A stretch of DNA of 64,000 bases from Vibrio aquaticus (GCF_003970385.1 NZ_RXZH01000006.1:1-64000), one strand, 5' to 3'. Positions 21,313 to 31,259 are shown, numbered from the stretch's first letter. Notes: generated from the letters alone by a model not told the origin. Program-made: numbers and translations.

Positions 21313-21431
21313 ATATCTGCTATTTTTTATGTGTAGAAGCCCGCTCACGATAGCGATGTTGTGATTTACTGATGGGTATTGAGCAGCAGGACAGGGGAAG
21401 CGGAGCGTTAAATCGAGAGAATTGCACGCAT

Positions 21432-21462
21432 AAAAAAAGCCAAGTCTTTCGACTTGGCTTTA
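21432..21462 (-). terminator. Terminator of the first tRNA array
   Basis: Read on the minus strand, AAGCCAAGTC / GACTTGGCTT with a GAAA loop is followed by TTTTTTT. It is the same hairpin as that at 24134-24162 behind the second array. Confidence 0.88.
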
Positions 21463-21467
21463 AAAAG

Positions 21468-21543
21468 TGGCTCCTCCTGCTGGGCTCGAACCAGCGACCT
21501 GCGGATTAACAGTCCGTCGCTCTACCAACTGAGCTAAGGAGGA
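21468..21543 (-). tRNA. tRNA-Asn (GTT), copy 1
   Basis: 76-base cloverleaf: acceptor TCCTCCT / AGGAGGA, anticodon loop CTGTTAA, encoded CCA. The first anticodon-stem pair (27-43) is A-C rather than a Watson-Crick pair in every tRNA-Asn copy of this window, so it is normal here and not an error. Confidence 0.97.
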
Positions 21544-21580
21544 ATTATTCTTTTTATGTTCTTTCTTAAAGAAGAAAGAA

Positions 21581-21656
<76 letters not shown>

Positions 21657-21665
21657 ACACTAAAT

Positions 21666-21741
21666 TGGCTCCTCCTGCTGGGCTCGAACCAGCGACCTGC
21701 GGATTAACAGTCCGTCGCTCTACCAACTGAGCTAAGGAGGA
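21666..21741 (-). tRNA. tRNA-Asn (GTT), copy 2
   Basis: Identical in sequence to the copy at 21468-21543. It alternates with tRNA-Thr, which points to a tandem duplication of an Asn-Thr pair. Confidence 0.97.
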
Positions 21742-21762
21742 ATTGTCCAATGTGAAAAGAAA

Positions 21763-21838
<76 letters not shown>

Positions 21839-21893
21839 GCACTTTATTTCTTTTCATTGCTGTTGTCTGATTTAGACACCAACAAATAAATTG

Positions 21894-21969
21894 TGGTGCC
21901 CGGAGGCGGAATCGAACCACCGACACGAGGATTTTCAATCCTCTGCTCTACCGACTGAGCTATCCGGGC
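21894..21969 (-). tRNA. tRNA-Phe (GAA), copy 1
   Basis: 76-base cloverleaf with acceptor GCCCGGA / TCCGGGC, anticodon stem GAGGA/TCCTC with loop TTGAAAA, and encoded CCA. It is the first gene of the array, 10 bases after the -10 box. Confidence 0.97.
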
Positions 21970-21979
21970 GACGAGGTGT

Positions 21980-22008
21980 ATTAAACGGCTTTTCGTGTTT
22001 CAGGTCAA
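21980..22008 (-). promoter_or_regulatory. Sigma-70 promoter of the first tRNA array
   Basis: On the minus strand TTGACC, 17 bases, then TTTAAT, ending 10 bases before tRNA-Phe. Spacing is optimal and the same layout recurs before the second array. Confidence 0.8.
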
Positions 22009-22144
22009 CATTAAATTGCAAAAAAAATATCGTTTGTTGTTTTTCTATACTTAATGGGCTGTTTTTATCCATTTTGAACAAAGAATGTATAGGTTGCAGT
22101 AGGGGATCTCGATAGGAAAAGGTGAAATAGTTTGGTTTTGGTCG

Positions 22145-22174
22145 TAAAAAAGCACGCGAAGAGGCGTGCTTTTT
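22145..22174 (-). terminator. Terminator of the chemoreceptor gene
   Basis: Minus-strand stem AAAGCACGC / GCGTGCTTT with a CTCTTC-type loop and a T-run, 17 bases beyond the chemoreceptor stop. The A-tract on the other side could make it weakly bidirectional. Confidence 0.85.
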
Positions 22175-22190
22175 ACTAGTCTACGGTTAA

Positions 22191-23828
22191 TCAGTTCTTA
22201 ACGTTGAACTTACTTACCCAATTTTCCAGTTCATTTGATAACTGAGTCAGACTTTGTGTGCTGTTGTGACTCTCTGTCACCACGCTACTGAGCTGATTAC
22301 CACTGTCTTCAATCATGTTGATACGTTGCGAAATATCATCGCTCACTTGAGTCTGTTCAGCAGCGGCTGTCGCAATTTGATGACTCATTTGTGTGATGGA
22401 TTCAAGGGCAACCACAATCTGCTGTAGTGCTTCAGAAGCGTGTTGTGACTCTTCAACCGTGTTTTGGCTCGTTTCCGCACACACTTCCATGGTCTGGATA
22501 GCATTGCGAGAACCTTCTTGCAGGTTGTTAATCATTTGCTGAATTTCTTTGGTGCTATCTTGCGTGCGACCCGCGAGATTACGTACTTCATCAGCAACAA
22601 CAGCAAAACCACGACCTTGCTCACCTGCGCGAGCGGCTTCAATGGCTGCGTTCAGTGCCAATAGGTTGGTTTGCTCTGCGATGTCACCGATCACATCAAG
22701 GACTTTCACAATGTTGTTTACGTCACTGTCTAGGTCAGCAACCGCCTTGCTCGCCGCGCCCAGTTGAGAAGCTAAGCCTTGGATATTATCAACCGTGTTG
22801 TGGATCAGTTTCTGCGTATGTTGGCTCTGCTTATCCGCTTCGTCTGTATTGCGTGCAGTGTCACTGGCTGAATCAGCGACGTTATTCGCAGAAGAGGCCA
22901 TTTCTGTCATCGCCGTGGCGATCATTGCGGTCGATTGCTGCTGGGAGTCAGTCAGTTGAGCAATGCTAGAGGCACGGCCTTCAACACTGTTCAGTTCGTC
23001 ACGCAAAGCATGCATTGAGGTATCTAGGTTATTCACTAGCTGTGCCAGTGATTGACTCATCTGTTGCACGGCTTCGTAGATACTGCCTTTTGGCGCCGTC
23101 GTATCGAAAGAAGCTTGAATGTTGCCGTTTGCTACTTCTTGAACGGCGAGGCGTACATCTTTTGGCTCACCACCAAGTAGAGCTAGCATGCGACGAATGG
23201 AGATGATTAATGAGGCTAGAATTGCAGACGCGATGATGAAACATAGGAAGAGCTGCCATTGAGCTGTTGACCAAAAGCGAGCATTTACCTCATTGAAGCC
23301 AATACCTGTACCGACAACCCAGCCCCAGTGAGGTGTTTTCTCTGCAATAGAGAGTTTTTCTTCAATCGTGCCGTCTGGCAGTTTCTGTGTCCAAGTATAC
23401 TCAACAATCTGACCTGTTTTACGACCAAGCACATCTAAAATAAGTTGACCGACACTGTCGCCATTCCCATCTTTAAAATCATGGAAGCTAGTGCCGTGTA
23501 ATTGAGGATCGAGAGGTGTAGCAACAAACGTCATGTTCTCATCGGCAACGTAGACATACTCGTTGTCTTTATAAATGTTGTTGCGAAGTAGACGTGTTGC
23601 GAGTGCTTTTGCTTGCTCTTCTTCAAGAGTGCCATCAAGAGACATCTTTTCGACTTCAGTCAAAATACTATAAGCACTTTTAAAGAGCTCAGTTACTCTG
23701 GCTTTGTTATCGAGGTTACTTGCTACACGCAGAGTCCATAGCCCGGTCGCGGTTAAGGCAAGTAATGCGAAGAGAATAATGCCTGACAGTAAGTAGGCTT
23801 GTGTTTTCAATTTCATGTAGTGGCTCAC
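22191..23828 (-). CDS. Methyl-accepting chemotaxis protein with single Cache domain
   Basis: 545 residues. Membrane span 1 (about 10-32), periplasmic sCache_2 sensor (about 40-180, with [21 protein letters not shown] and [10 protein letters not shown]), span 2 (about 190-212), HAMP (about 213-265), then the coiled-coil signalling domain with the invariant hairpin tip [26 protein letters not shown]([13 protein letters not shown]). It should control flagellar motion through CheW/CheA. The start may be GTG 23828 or ATG 23816; I see no decisive ribosome site. No CheR-docking pentapeptide at the C-terminus. The ligand is unknown; related sCache_2 sensors often bind small carboxylates. It lies alone between two tRNA arrays. 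Confidence 0.93.
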   Translation of the reverse strand: MSHYMKLKTQAYLLSGIILFALLALTATGLWTLRVASNLDNKARVTELFKSAYSILTEVEKMSLDGTLEEEQAKALATRLLRNNIYKDNEYVYVADENMTFVATPLDPQLHGTSFHDFKDGNGDSVGQLILDVLGRKTGQIVEYTWTQKLPDGTIEEKLSIAEKTPHWGWVVGTGIGFNEVNARFWSTAQWQLFLCFIIASAILASLIISIRRMLALLGGEPKDVRLAVQEVANGNIQASFDTTAPKGSIYEAVQQMSQSLAQLVNNLDTSMHALRDELNSVEGRASSIAQLTDSQQQSTAMIATAMTEMASSANNVADSASDTARNTDEADKQSQHTQKLIHNTVDNIQGLASQLGAASKAVADLDSDVNNIVKVLDVIGDIAEQTNLLALNAAIEAARAGEQGRGFAVVADEVRNLAGRTQDSTKEIQQMINNLQEGSRNAIQTMEVCAETSQNTVEESQHASEALQQIVVALESITQMSHQIATAAAEQTQVSDDISQRINMIEDSGNQLSSVVTESHNSTQSLTQLSNELENWVSKFNVKN

Positions 23829-24133
23829 AAGACAACGCCTTCATCAGAAAGCGGTTGAATTCGTTCTAGTAATAAGAATGTCATTTTATTGTAGTTCAAA
23901 AGAAGCGAGTAGCTGGGAAAGATGAAATTATGATTCAGATTAAATTTTCGCATCAAAATAATTAAATCTTTAAGAAATCACACACATATATAAAATCAAC
24001 CAAGTGAGCGTTTAATTGAATCAGAGGTGCTTTGACTAAACCCAAAAGAAAAGCAGTAGTGAGCAATTGAGGAACATACTCACATCAGAGTAGACTTTGC
24101 GAGCTTGGTGAGAAAGTTAGAAGTGACAGATAC
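23829..24133. other. Gene-free stretch upstream of the chemoreceptor gene
   Basis: About 300 AT-rich bases. No plausible gene is seen. It should contain the chemoreceptor promoter, but I cannot name the boxes with confidence. Confidence 0.5.
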
Positions 24134-24162
24134 AAAAAAAGCCAAGTCTTTCGACTTGGCTT
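24134..24162 (-). terminator. Terminator of the second tRNA array
   Basis: Minus-strand AAGCCAAGTC / GACTTGGCTT with a GAAA loop and seven T. Identical stem-loop to the one behind the first array. Confidence 0.88.
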
Positions 24163-24168
24163 CTGATG

Positions 24169-24244
24169 TGGCTCCTCCTGCTGGGCTCGAACCAGCGACC
24201 TGCGGATTAACAGTCCGTCGCTCTACCAACTGAGCTAAGGAGGA
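24169..24244 (-). tRNA. tRNA-Asn (GTT), copy 3
   Basis: Same sequence as the two copies in the first array, followed by the same terminator hairpin. Last gene of the second array. Confidence 0.97.
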
Positions 24245-24284
24245 ATTATTTGTTGTGTACTGTATTTAACAATGCACCAAATAA

Positions 24285-24360
24285 TGGTGCCTCGAGGCGG
24301 AATCGAACCACCGACACGAGGATTTTCAATCCTCTGCTCTACCGACTGAGCTATCGAGGC
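24285..24360 (-). tRNA. tRNA-Phe (GAA) with a variant acceptor stem
   Basis: The body is the same as the other two tRNA-Phe genes, with loop TTGAAAA, but the acceptor is GCCTCGA / TCGAGGC rather than GCCCGGA / TCCGGGC. Both sides changed together, so pairing is kept. Discriminator A and CCA are present. It is probably functional. Confidence 0.95.
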
Positions 24361-24367
24361 AAAAGAA

Positions 24368-24443
<76 letters not shown>

Positions 24444-24509
24444 ACACTGTATTCTTTGTGCTTTTGTTCGTGAACTAACGTTAAGTTAAGACACCAACAA
24501 ATCAAATTG

Positions 24510-24585
24510 TGGTGCCCGGAGGCGGAATCGAACCACCGACACGAGGATTTTCAATCCTCTGCTCTACCGACTGAGCTATCCGGGC
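24510..24585 (-). tRNA. tRNA-Phe (GAA), copy 2
   Basis: Identical to the copy at 21894-21969, and the 25 or so bases behind it (ACACCAACAAAT and neighbours) are also shared. First gene of the second array. Confidence 0.97.
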
Positions 24586-24597
24586 TAACGGAGCGCT

Positions 24598-24626
24598 ATT
24601 AAACGGATTTTCGCTCCTGTCGTCAA
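24598..24626 (-). promoter_or_regulatory. Sigma-70 promoter of the second tRNA array
   Basis: On the minus strand TTGACG, 17 bases, TTTAAT, then a GC-rich discriminator (GCGCTCC) before tRNA-Phe. GC-rich discriminators are typical of stringently controlled stable-RNA promoters. Confidence 0.8.
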
Positions 24627-24689
24627 CTGGTTTTTTTAAAAAAATTCAAAAAAGTAGCTGAGTGCTGAGAATTTAGTCGTTTTTAGCGA

Positions 24690-25826
24690 TTAAGTTTTCC
24701 CTGAGTTAAAATCTTTTTTGAATTTAGTTACTTTTTCTAGGTAACGACGCGCTTCTGCATTGGGGTGTTTCTTTGTCAGGGCCCAATAAACTTGATTCGG
24801 TTGCAAAGAATTTAAGTCGCGCATGGCGCGTTTTCGATCATTTCGATTAAATGTGTTCAAAACGCCACCAGTGCCGCCGTTGTACGCGGAGATCATGCTG
24901 TATTCCAATGATTTCGGGTGGCTGACATCTTTTAGGTAGCGATTTTTCAAAATGTAGAAATACGCGGTGCCGGTATCAATATTGTTCTCTGGGTTGAAAA
25001 GGTACTCCGGGGTCGGTTGACCGGATTTTTTCTTCACTAGCTTAAAGACATCTTTACCCGCTGTTTTCGGCACTACTTGCATCAAGCCATAGGCGTTGGC
25101 CCAACTCACCGCATAAGGGTTGAAGCTACTTTCGGTTTTTATGATGGCGTAAATCAGATCTTCAGGGATGTCATATTTGCGTGAAGCGCGCTGAACGATG
25201 TCAGCATACTTGTAACTGCGGATTTCAAATTGCTCTTCAACCATCGGGATTTCAACGTAATAGGCTTTCTTGAAGTCCACATCTTTGACTTTAAGCTTGT
25301 TAGCAATGAGATAATCGGCGAAACGGTTGGCACGCCAAGACCATTGAATGGGCTTTTTATCTTGATCGACCACCTGTTGATAGAGAAATGGTTGACCTTC
25401 TAAGGTGATCTCTTTGGAAGAGAAAAGGTCGACATTAGCCGGATCATCGGGTGTTAACAGTGTGGTGATGATGGCGTTTTTTAAATGGCCTTTAGGATCG
25501 GTCGGAGAGACAGTCTCGATAGTAATAAGGCCTTTATCAAAGTTAACTTCGGAGCGACTCAAGTAGTTATCAATGTATTTAACGTAGTTGCTTTTACCGG
25601 CAAACTTTATTTCGCTGCGGCCCCAACGTTTTTCGATGTTACCCGAAAAGCTATTGATCAACGCATCTAGGGCATCGGTGTCTTTGGTGAACTGACCAGG
25701 AAGCCCGGCTAAGTTTTTCGCAAAGCGGTTGGTTGGCTCGTAATTGACATCATAAAGCCCTTCAACAAATTCTCGACTACAGCCAGTCAGCAACATGGCG
25801 ATCAGAAAATACGCTAACTTCTTCAT
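24690..25826 (-). CDS. mltC: Membrane-bound lytic murein transglycosylase C
   Basis: 378-residue outer-membrane lipoprotein. The lipobox LLTGC puts the lipid on Cys16. An N-terminal MltC-specific domain (about 30-190) is followed by the SLT catalytic domain; the catalytic Glu lies in IKTESSFNPYAVSWANAYGLMQVVP, and the AYNGG motif follows. It cleaves peptidoglycan to anhydro-muropeptides. The start ATG has AGGAG that abuts the T-tract of the upstream hairpin at 25835-25870. It follows mutY-yggX as in E. coli. Confidence 0.95.
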   Translation of the reverse strand: MKKLAYFLIAMLLTGCSREFVEGLYDVNYEPTNRFAKNLAGLPGQFTKDTDALDALINSFSGNIEKRWGRSEIKFAGKSNYVKYIDNYLSRSEVNFDKGLITIETVSPTDPKGHLKNAIITTLLTPDDPANVDLFSSKEITLEGQPFLYQQVVDQDKKPIQWSWRANRFADYLIANKLKVKDVDFKKAYYVEIPMVEEQFEIRSYKYADIVQRASRKYDIPEDLIYAIIKTESSFNPYAVSWANAYGLMQVVPKTAGKDVFKLVKKKSGQPTPEYLFNPENNIDTGTAYFYILKNRYLKDVSHPKSLEYSMISAYNGGTGGVLNTFNRNDRKRAMRDLNSLQPNQVYWALTKKHPNAEARRYLEKVTKFKKDFNSGKT

Positions 25827-25834
25827 ATTACTCC

Positions 25835-25870
25835 TAAAAAAATGACATCACTGCGGGCAATGATGTCATT
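25835..25870 (-). terminator. Terminator-like hairpin between yggX and mltC
   Basis: Minus-strand stem AATGACATCA / TGATGTCATT with a 10-base loop and a following T-run that runs straight into the mltC ribosome site (TTTTTTAGGAG). It may reduce read-through from mutY-yggX into mltC. Confidence 0.75.
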
Positions 25871-25896
25871 CTCTTTATTAATCATCTGGTTTGCGA

Positions 25897-26169
25897 CTAT
25901 TCGCTCGGTGGTGTGTAACCTTCGATATGAACGTCTTTACCTTCAAACAGGAAGTTAACCATTTCTGTTTCGATCAACTTACGATGTTCAGGATCCATCA
26001 TGTTAAGTTTCTTTTCATTGATCAACATCGTCTGTTTGTGTTGCCACTCAGCCCAAGCTTCCTTCGAAATATTGTCGAAAATACGCTTACCTAGTTCACC
26101 TGGGTAAAGTTGAAAGTCTAGACCATCTGCTTCTTTCTGCAGTCGAGCACAAAATACAGTGCGGCTCAT
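25897..26169 (-). CDS. yggX: Probable Fe(II)-trafficking protein YggX
   Basis: 90-residue cytoplasmic protein of the YggX family. It begins [35 protein letters not shown] with the conserved Cys7, and shows the [16 protein letters not shown] block. In E. coli and Salmonella it protects iron-sulfur proteins from oxidants; its exact chemistry is debated. It lies 19 bases after mutY, whose product carries an iron-sulfur cluster, and is probably cotranscribed. Confidence 0.95.
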   Translation of the reverse strand: MSRTVFCARLQKEADGLDFQLYPGELGKRIFDNISKEAWAEWQHKQTMLINEKKLNMMDPEHRKLIETEMVNFLFEGKDVHIEGYTPPSE

Positions 26170-26188
26170 AACGATTCCTTAAATAATT

Positions 26189-27244
26189 TTATTGTTGAAG
26201 CTCGAACGGCAAGCTTTCCAGCAACTGCTTTACTGGTGCGGCTAAGCCGATCTCTTCTGGTTGAGATAAGTTATACCAAAGACCTTTGCTTGCTTCCATA
26301 ACCATATTAGGTTGCTTTGATAGGTCTACCAAAATAGGGGTGATATCGAGGTGGTAGTGGCTAAAAGTATGACGAAATGCAATAAGCTGAGTTTGTCGCT
26401 TCACTTCACTGTCTAGGATGCCTCGATTGTCTACCTGAGTTTGGATATTTGCGTTGTCATTTTCAGGGAAACAAAATAATCCGCCCCAAATGCCTGACTG
26501 AGGGCGTTGTTCAAGCCATACCTTACCTTCATGATGCAACATCACGAACCAAGCCTCTTTCACTGGCTTCTCTTTCTTCGGCTTCTTACCGGGATAGTCG
26601 AGTGGATTGCCTTGCTTGTTGGCAACGCACATCGATTCTATCGGGCATAGGGTGCATTTGGGTTTGCTGCGAGTACACACCATTGCGCCCATATCCATCA
26701 TTGCTTGGTTGTATTTATCGACATCAGTGTCAGGTGTGTGCTCTTCAGCATGTAGCCAGAGTTGATTCTCTACTTTCTTTTGCCCTGGCCAGCCATCAAC
26801 GGCAAAACTGCGCGCTAAGGTACGTTTGACGTTGCCATCTAAAATCGCATGAGGCTGTTTGTAGACCGATGACAGGATGGCAGCGGCCGTAGAGCGACCA
26901 ATCCCCGGTAGCGCATTCATCTCTTCAATATTGAGTGGGAACTCGCCACCATATTGCTCGGCAACGACTTTGGCCGCTTTATGCAGATTTCGAGCTCGGG
27001 CGTAGTAACCTAGTCCGGTCCAAAGGTGCAGTACTTCGTCTTGTTCTGCGTTAGCTAGGTCCACGACGGTTGGGAAGCGCTCTAGAAAACGTTGATAATA
27101 GGGAATAACAGTCGCAACCTGGGTTTGCTGCAACATGATCTCTGACAGCCAAACGCTATATGCGGTTTTATTCTGCTGCCACGGTAGGCTTTTTCGGCCA
27201 TAGTTTTCGTACCACTCTAAGATGGCATTGGCGAATGGAGTCAC
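26189..27244 (-). CDS. mutY: A/G-specific adenine glycosylase
   Basis: 351 residues. The HhH-GPD domain has catalytic Glu35 in [10 protein letters not shown], the hairpin [13 protein letters not shown] and the catalytic Asp in [12 protein letters not shown]. The [4Fe-4S] cysteines are in [17 protein letters not shown] (C-X6-C-X2-C-X5-C). A C-terminal NUDIX-like domain (about 230-345) recognises 8-oxoguanine. It removes adenine mispaired with 8-oxoG. It is divergent from trmB and leads mutY-yggX. Confidence 0.97.
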   Translation of the reverse strand: MTPFANAILEWYENYGRKSLPWQQNKTAYSVWLSEIMLQQTQVATVIPYYQRFLERFPTVVDLANAEQDEVLHLWTGLGYYARARNLHKAAKVVAEQYGGEFPLNIEEMNALPGIGRSTAAAILSSVYKQPHAILDGNVKRTLARSFAVDGWPGQKKVENQLWLHAEEHTPDTDVDKYNQAMMDMGAMVCTRSKPKCTLCPIESMCVANKQGNPLDYPGKKPKKEKPVKEAWFVMLHHEGKVWLEQRPQSGIWGGLFCFPENDNANIQTQVDNRGILDSEVKRQTQLIAFRHTFSHYHLDITPILVDLSKQPNMVMEASKGLWYNLSQPEEIGLAAPVKQLLESLPFELQQ

Positions 27245-27424
27245 GACTTGCTCTGCTTATAATTTGGTTTGTCAAAATTGCACCACATTCAGTGGCTAAA
27301 GTACAACCGATAAAGAGTAGGGTTATAATATGGAGGAAATCATCTAAAAGACTTGCACCAGTGTCAATTCTTTGGATAATCACAATCCCTTTGAGTCGAG
27401 ACCAATTTTTAAACAGGCAAAATC

Positions 27425-28144
27425 ATGAGTGAAGTGACCACTAACGAGTACAACGAAGACGGTAAAATGATACGCAAAATTCGCAGCTTTGTTCGCCGCG
27501 AAGGTCGTTTGACCAAAGGTCAAGAAAACGCGATGAATGAGTGTTGGCCAACCATGGGTATTGATTACCAAGAAAAGCTTCTGGATTGGAAAGAAGTGTT
27601 TGGTAACGACAACCCTGTTGTTCTAGAAATTGGTTTTGGCATGGGTGCATCGCTGGTAGAAATGGCGAAGAATGCACCTGAGAAAAACTTTATCGGTATT
27701 GAAGTACACAGCCCTGGCGTTGGTGCGTGTTTATCAGATGCGCGTGAAGCAGGCGTTACTAACCTACGTGTTATGTGTCACGATGCGGTAGAAGTATTCG
27801 AGCATATGATTCCAGATAGCAGCCTAGCTACACTGCAATTGTTTTTCCCGGACCCATGGCACAAGAAGCGTCACCATAAACGTCGTATCGTTCAGCTAGG
27901 TTTCGCTGAAATGGTTCGTCAGAAATTGGTTGATGGCGAAGGTATTTTCCACATGGCGACAGACTGGGAAAACTACGCAGAGCACATGATTGAAGTGATG
28001 AACGAAGCGCCTGGTTTCGAAAACATTGCAGCGGATGGCGATTACATTCCTCGTCCAGATGAGCGCCCGCTAACAAAATTTGAAGCACGTGGTCACCGTT
28101 TAGGCCACGGCGTTTGGGATATTAAGTTCAAGCGCGTAAAATAA
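27425..28144 (+). CDS. trmB: tRNA (guanine-N7)-methyltransferase
   Basis: 239 residues. The SAM-binding motif [17 protein letters not shown] starts near residue 60, and the catalytic/tRNA block [17 protein letters not shown] is intact. It makes m7G46 in tRNA variable loops. AGGCAAAATC precedes the ATG. It stands divergent from mutY, as in related genomes, and has its own terminator. Confidence 0.96.
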   Translation: MSEVTTNEYNEDGKMIRKIRSFVRREGRLTKGQENAMNECWPTMGIDYQEKLLDWKEVFGNDNPVVLEIGFGMGASLVEMAKNAPEKNFIGIEVHSPGVGACLSDAREAGVTNLRVMCHDAVEVFEHMIPDSSLATLQLFFPDPWHKKRHHKRRIVQLGFAEMVRQKLVDGEGIFHMATDWENYAEHMIEVMNEAPGFENIAADGDYIPRPDERPLTKFEARGHRLGHGVWDIKFKRVK

Positions 28145-28204
28145 TCGCCACGACTGATTCCGAATGAATGCATTCTCGTGATGCGATTCATTTTAGTGAA
28201 AGAC

Positions 28205-28234
28205 TAAAGCCAACATTGATGTGTTGGCTTTTTT
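28205..28234 (+). terminator. Terminator after trmB
   Basis: AAAGCCAACA / TGTTGGCTTT stem with a TTGA loop and T-run, 60 bases beyond the stop. Confidence 0.88.
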
Positions 28235-28281
28235 GACCCTACAAGAAAATAATAACAAGTCATTGATTTTTAAGGTTGCCG

Positions 28282-29202
28282 ATGAAGCCGACACAAGAAA
28301 TATTAAATGAGATTCTCACTGAGGTGCGTCCACTAATAGGCCAAGGTAAGGTCGCAGATTATATTCCTGCGCTAGCGAAAGTGCCGGCATCAAAACTGGG
28401 TATTGCGGTTTTTACCAACGAAGGTGAAGTGATCAAAGCGGGCGATGCCGATGAGCCGTTTTCTATCCAGTCAATCTCAAAAGCACTGAGCTTAACGTTA
28501 GCCATGTGTCTGTATAAGCCCGAAGAGATATGGGCACGTGTTGGTAAAGAGCCATCAGGACAAGCGTTCAATTCCCTAATTCAGCTTGAAATGGAGCAGG
28601 GCATACCACGTAATCCGTTTATTAACGCTGGGGCGATAGTGGTGGCAGACTTGCTTAATAGCCGCTTATCTGCACCTCGTCAGCGCTTACTGGAGTTTGT
28701 TCGTCAGCTTTCCGGTGATACGCATATTTGTTACGACAAGATCGTTGCCGCGTCTGAAATGATGCACAGTGATCGTAATGCTGCTATTGCTTACTTGATG
28801 CGCTCATTTGGTAACTTTGAGAACGATGTGATTCCTGTGTTGAACAACTACTTTCATGCTTGTGCGCTGAAGATGAGCTGTGTTGATTTGGCAAAAACCT
28901 TCAGCTATTTAGCCAATAAAGGGACATCTGTACAAACGAGTAAGTCAGTGATTACCCCAACTCAGACCAAGCAACTGAACGCACTGCTCGCCACTTGTGG
29001 TCTGTACGATGGCGCAGGAGAGTTTGCATACCGAGTAGGCATGCCGGGTAAATCGGGCGTTGGCGGCGGCATCATGGCCGTTGTTCCGGGTGAAATGACT
29101 ATTGCCGTGTGGTCTCCGGAGCTGGATCCGTCTGGCAACTCCTTAGCGGGTACTAAAGTGCTTGAATTACTGGCTGAGCGTATTGGCCGTTCTATTTTCT
29201 AG
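28282..29202 (+). CDS. glsB: Glutaminase
   Basis: 306-residue serine-dependent glutaminase converting glutamine to glutamate and ammonia. The beta-lactamase-like catalytic pair Ser64-X-X-Lys67 lies in [22 protein letters not shown] and [12 protein letters not shown] are the other family blocks. I prefer ATG 28282, which has TAAGG 6 bases before it, over the in-frame TTG at 28276. Length equals the bacterial family norm. It is a single gene; a 103-bp palindromic repeat follows its stop. Confidence 0.93.
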   Translation: MKPTQEILNEILTEVRPLIGQGKVADYIPALAKVPASKLGIAVFTNEGEVIKAGDADEPFSIQSISKALSLTLAMCLYKPEEIWARVGKEPSGQAFNSLIQLEMEQGIPRNPFINAGAIVVADLLNSRLSAPRQRLLEFVRQLSGDTHICYDKIVAASEMMHSDRNAAIAYLMRSFGNFENDVIPVLNNYFHACALKMSCVDLAKTFSYLANKGTSVQTSKSVITPTQTKQLNALLATCGLYDGAGEFAYRVGMPGKSGVGGGIMAVVPGEMTIAVWSPELDPSGNSLAGTKVLELLAERIGRSIF

Positions 29203-29219
29203 TGCATTAGAGCGTATTT

Positions 29220-29322
29220 GCCATTCCATAGACTGACGTAGGAAAGAGTAGGGAATCTCATTTAGTATTCGACTCGCTTGAAGAGATCCCCAATTCACTC
29301 GTTTCTTGCACTCGGGGATGGC
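29220..29322. repeat. 103-bp palindromic repeat, diverged copy
   Basis: Ends are GCCATTCC and GGGATGGC (imperfect inverted repeat); inside, GGGAATCTC and GAGATCCCC face each other. The length is exactly that of the two copies at 36379 and 36495, and the left third matches them closely, while the centre has drifted. It lies between glsB and hemW. Confidence 0.75.
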
Positions 29323-29331
29323 AGTAAAACA

Positions 29332-29360
29332 AAGGGTTGATGCATTAACATCAACCCTTC
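29332..29360 (-). terminator. Terminator of hemW
   Basis: Minus-strand stem AAGGGTTGATG / CATCAACCCTT with a TTAATG loop, then TTTGTTTT. Confidence 0.8.
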
Positions 29361-29374
29361 TTAGTCTCTGAGTT

Positions 29375-30550
29375 TTACTCTTCCGCCATAAAGGCTTCTA
29401 ACAGATCATTGAGGAATAGTTTACCTTTCTCTGTGATTTGCCAATGGGTATCGCTTTCGTCGATGTAGCCCATTTTAAGCGCCCAATCCATCGTTTCTTG
29501 AATCGCATCAAAGCCTAAGCCTGTGGTCTCCAAAAAGTCCTGTTTTGGACATGCTTCGATTAAACGGAAGCGGTTCATAAAGAACTCGAAAGGGCGATCT
29601 TCTGCCGCCACTTCCTCTTCGCTGTTTAAATACGGCTTTACCATATTGTCGTAAGCGGCAAGGTAGCCTTTGGGATGCTTAATCTTAGTCGTTCGAACAA
29701 TGCGACCATCGTTGAAACTGATCTTGCCGTGAGAACCACAGCCAATGCCCAGGTAATCACCAAAGCGCCAGTAATTTAGGTTGTGCTGGCATTGATAGCC
29801 CGGTTTGCTGTAACCAGAGATCTCATACTGAACATAGCCGGCGTCTGCTAGCTTCTTATGACCTAATTCGAAGATATCCCACAAGTCATCGTCATCTGGC
29901 AGAGTCGGCTGCTTGTAGTAGAACATGGTGTTAGGTTCGATCGTGAGCTGATACCACGAAAGATGAGGAGGATCGAGTTCGATCGCTTTCTCTAGATCGC
30001 TTAGGGCTTGTTCAACAGATTGATCTGGTAGGCCATGCATAAGATCGAGGTTAAAACTGTTTAAGCCGATCTTATGCGCAAGCTTGGCAGCATTGACCGC
30101 TTCGTCTTGACCGTGAATACGCCCCAGTCGTTCCAGCTTTTGCTGTTCAAAGCTTTGTACGCCAACAGAGATACGAGTGACCCCAGCTTTTTGATAGCCA
30201 GCAAAGCGTTCGGCTTCAATGGTGCCAGGGTTGGCTTCCATGGTGATCTCAATATCTGGTTTAAACGGCAGCTTTGCTTCAATCCCTGCCAGTAAGTGAG
30301 CAATACCTTCGGCTGAGATTAAGCTTGGTGTTCCGCCACCAATAAAAATCGAGTGCAGTAAGCGCGGGTTATCGTTGAGTTTATAGCGATCGATATCCGC
30401 TTCTAGATCTTGCAGCAGCGCCGCAATGTACTCTTGCTCTGGGATCTCTGCTTTCACCGCATGGGAGTTAAAATCGCAGTAAGGGCACTTTTGTACACAC
30501 CACGGGATGTGTACATAAAGGCTTAATGCTGGTGGAATTAATTGATTCAT
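29375..30550 (-). CDS. hemW: Heme chaperone HemW (radical SAM)
   Basis: 391 residues. The radical-SAM cluster cysteines are Cys18, Cys22 and Cys25 in HIPWCVQKCPYCDF, with GGGTPSL and EANPGTIE following and a C-terminal HemW domain. HemW binds heme and is believed to deliver it to membrane cytochromes; it was long misnamed as a coproporphyrinogen oxidase. It lacks the extra N-terminal residues of true HemN. It lies 5 bases downstream of rdgB. Confidence 0.94.
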   Translation of the reverse strand: MNQLIPPALSLYVHIPWCVQKCPYCDFNSHAVKAEIPEQEYIAALLQDLEADIDRYKLNDNPRLLHSIFIGGGTPSLISAEGIAHLLAGIEAKLPFKPDIEITMEANPGTIEAERFAGYQKAGVTRISVGVQSFEQQKLERLGRIHGQDEAVNAAKLAHKIGLNSFNLDLMHGLPDQSVEQALSDLEKAIELDPPHLSWYQLTIEPNTMFYYKQPTLPDDDDLWDIFELGHKKLADAGYVQYEISGYSKPGYQCQHNLNYWRFGDYLGIGCGSHGKISFNDGRIVRTTKIKHPKGYLAAYDNMVKPYLNSEEEVAAEDRPFEFFMNRFRLIEACPKQDFLETTGLGFDAIQETMDWALKMGYIDESDTHWQITEKGKLFLNDLLEAFMAEE

Positions 30551-30555
30551 TGCTA

Positions 30556-31155
30556 TTACAAAGGCTGCTCAGAAAGTGTCGCAAACAGTGTTTTGAGTGC
30601 TTTGCCGCGGTGCGAAAGTTGCTTCTTACGAACCGGCTCTAGCTCAGCTGATGCGCAATTGTCTTCAGGTACGAAGAAGATTGGATCGTAGCCAAACCCA
30701 TTTTCACCGTGAGCTTCAGTCAGAATGCGACCTTCCCACTTACCGTGACATACAATCGGCGTTGGATCATTCTCGTGACGCATCAGAACCAATACGCAAT
30801 GGAATCGAGCCGTACGCTCAGCTTCCGGTACGTCTTTCATTGCCTCAAGCAGCTTTTCTAGGTTCTGCTGGTCTGTAGCGCTTTCACCTGCATAACGCGC
30901 AGAATAGATGCCTGGTGCGCCTTTTAGGGCATCGACTTCAAGACCTGAATCATCAGCAATCGCAGCCAGACCAGTTTCTTTTGCCGCGTGGCGCGCTTTG
31001 ATGATGGCGTTTTCGATAAAGGTGGTGCCAGTCTCAGCGACATCCGATACGTTGAACTCGCTTTGGGCAAGTACCTCGAAGCCGAAATCAGACAGTAAAT
31101 CTGCCATTTCACGCACTTTGCCTTGGTTACCAGTTGCTAGCACTATCTTTTTCAT
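30556..31155 (-). CDS. rdgB: XTP/dITP pyrophosphatase
   Basis: 199 residues. Family motifs are [12 protein letters not shown] at the N-terminus, [12 protein letters not shown] (catalytic Asp region), [10 protein letters not shown] and LSHRGKAL near the end. It removes the non-canonical nucleotides dITP and XTP from the pool. The gene is followed at 5 bases by hemW, the arrangement seen in E. coli. Confidence 0.96.
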   Translation of the reverse strand: MKKIVLATGNQGKVREMADLLSDFGFEVLAQSEFNVSDVAETGTTFIENAIIKARHAAKETGLAAIADDSGLEVDALKGAPGIYSARYAGESATDQQNLEKLLEAMKDVPEAERTARFHCVLVLMRHENDPTPIVCHGKWEGRILTEAHGENGFGYDPIFFVPEDNCASAELEPVRKKQLSHRGKALKTLFATLSEQPL

Positions 31156-31259
31156 GGTGGTCTCTTTGTTATTGCAATCAAGGGAAAATAGCCTGCTTCC
31201 CTTACTCAGTAGGTTTAGGTCTTAAGGTGTCTAAAAGCTTTTAGAACATCACAACCCAA

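Noticed and set aside
21891..22115. Plus-strand open frame across tRNA-Phe and the gap after it
   Set aside because: It is the antisense of a tRNA gene and its promoter; no ribosome site or protein family.
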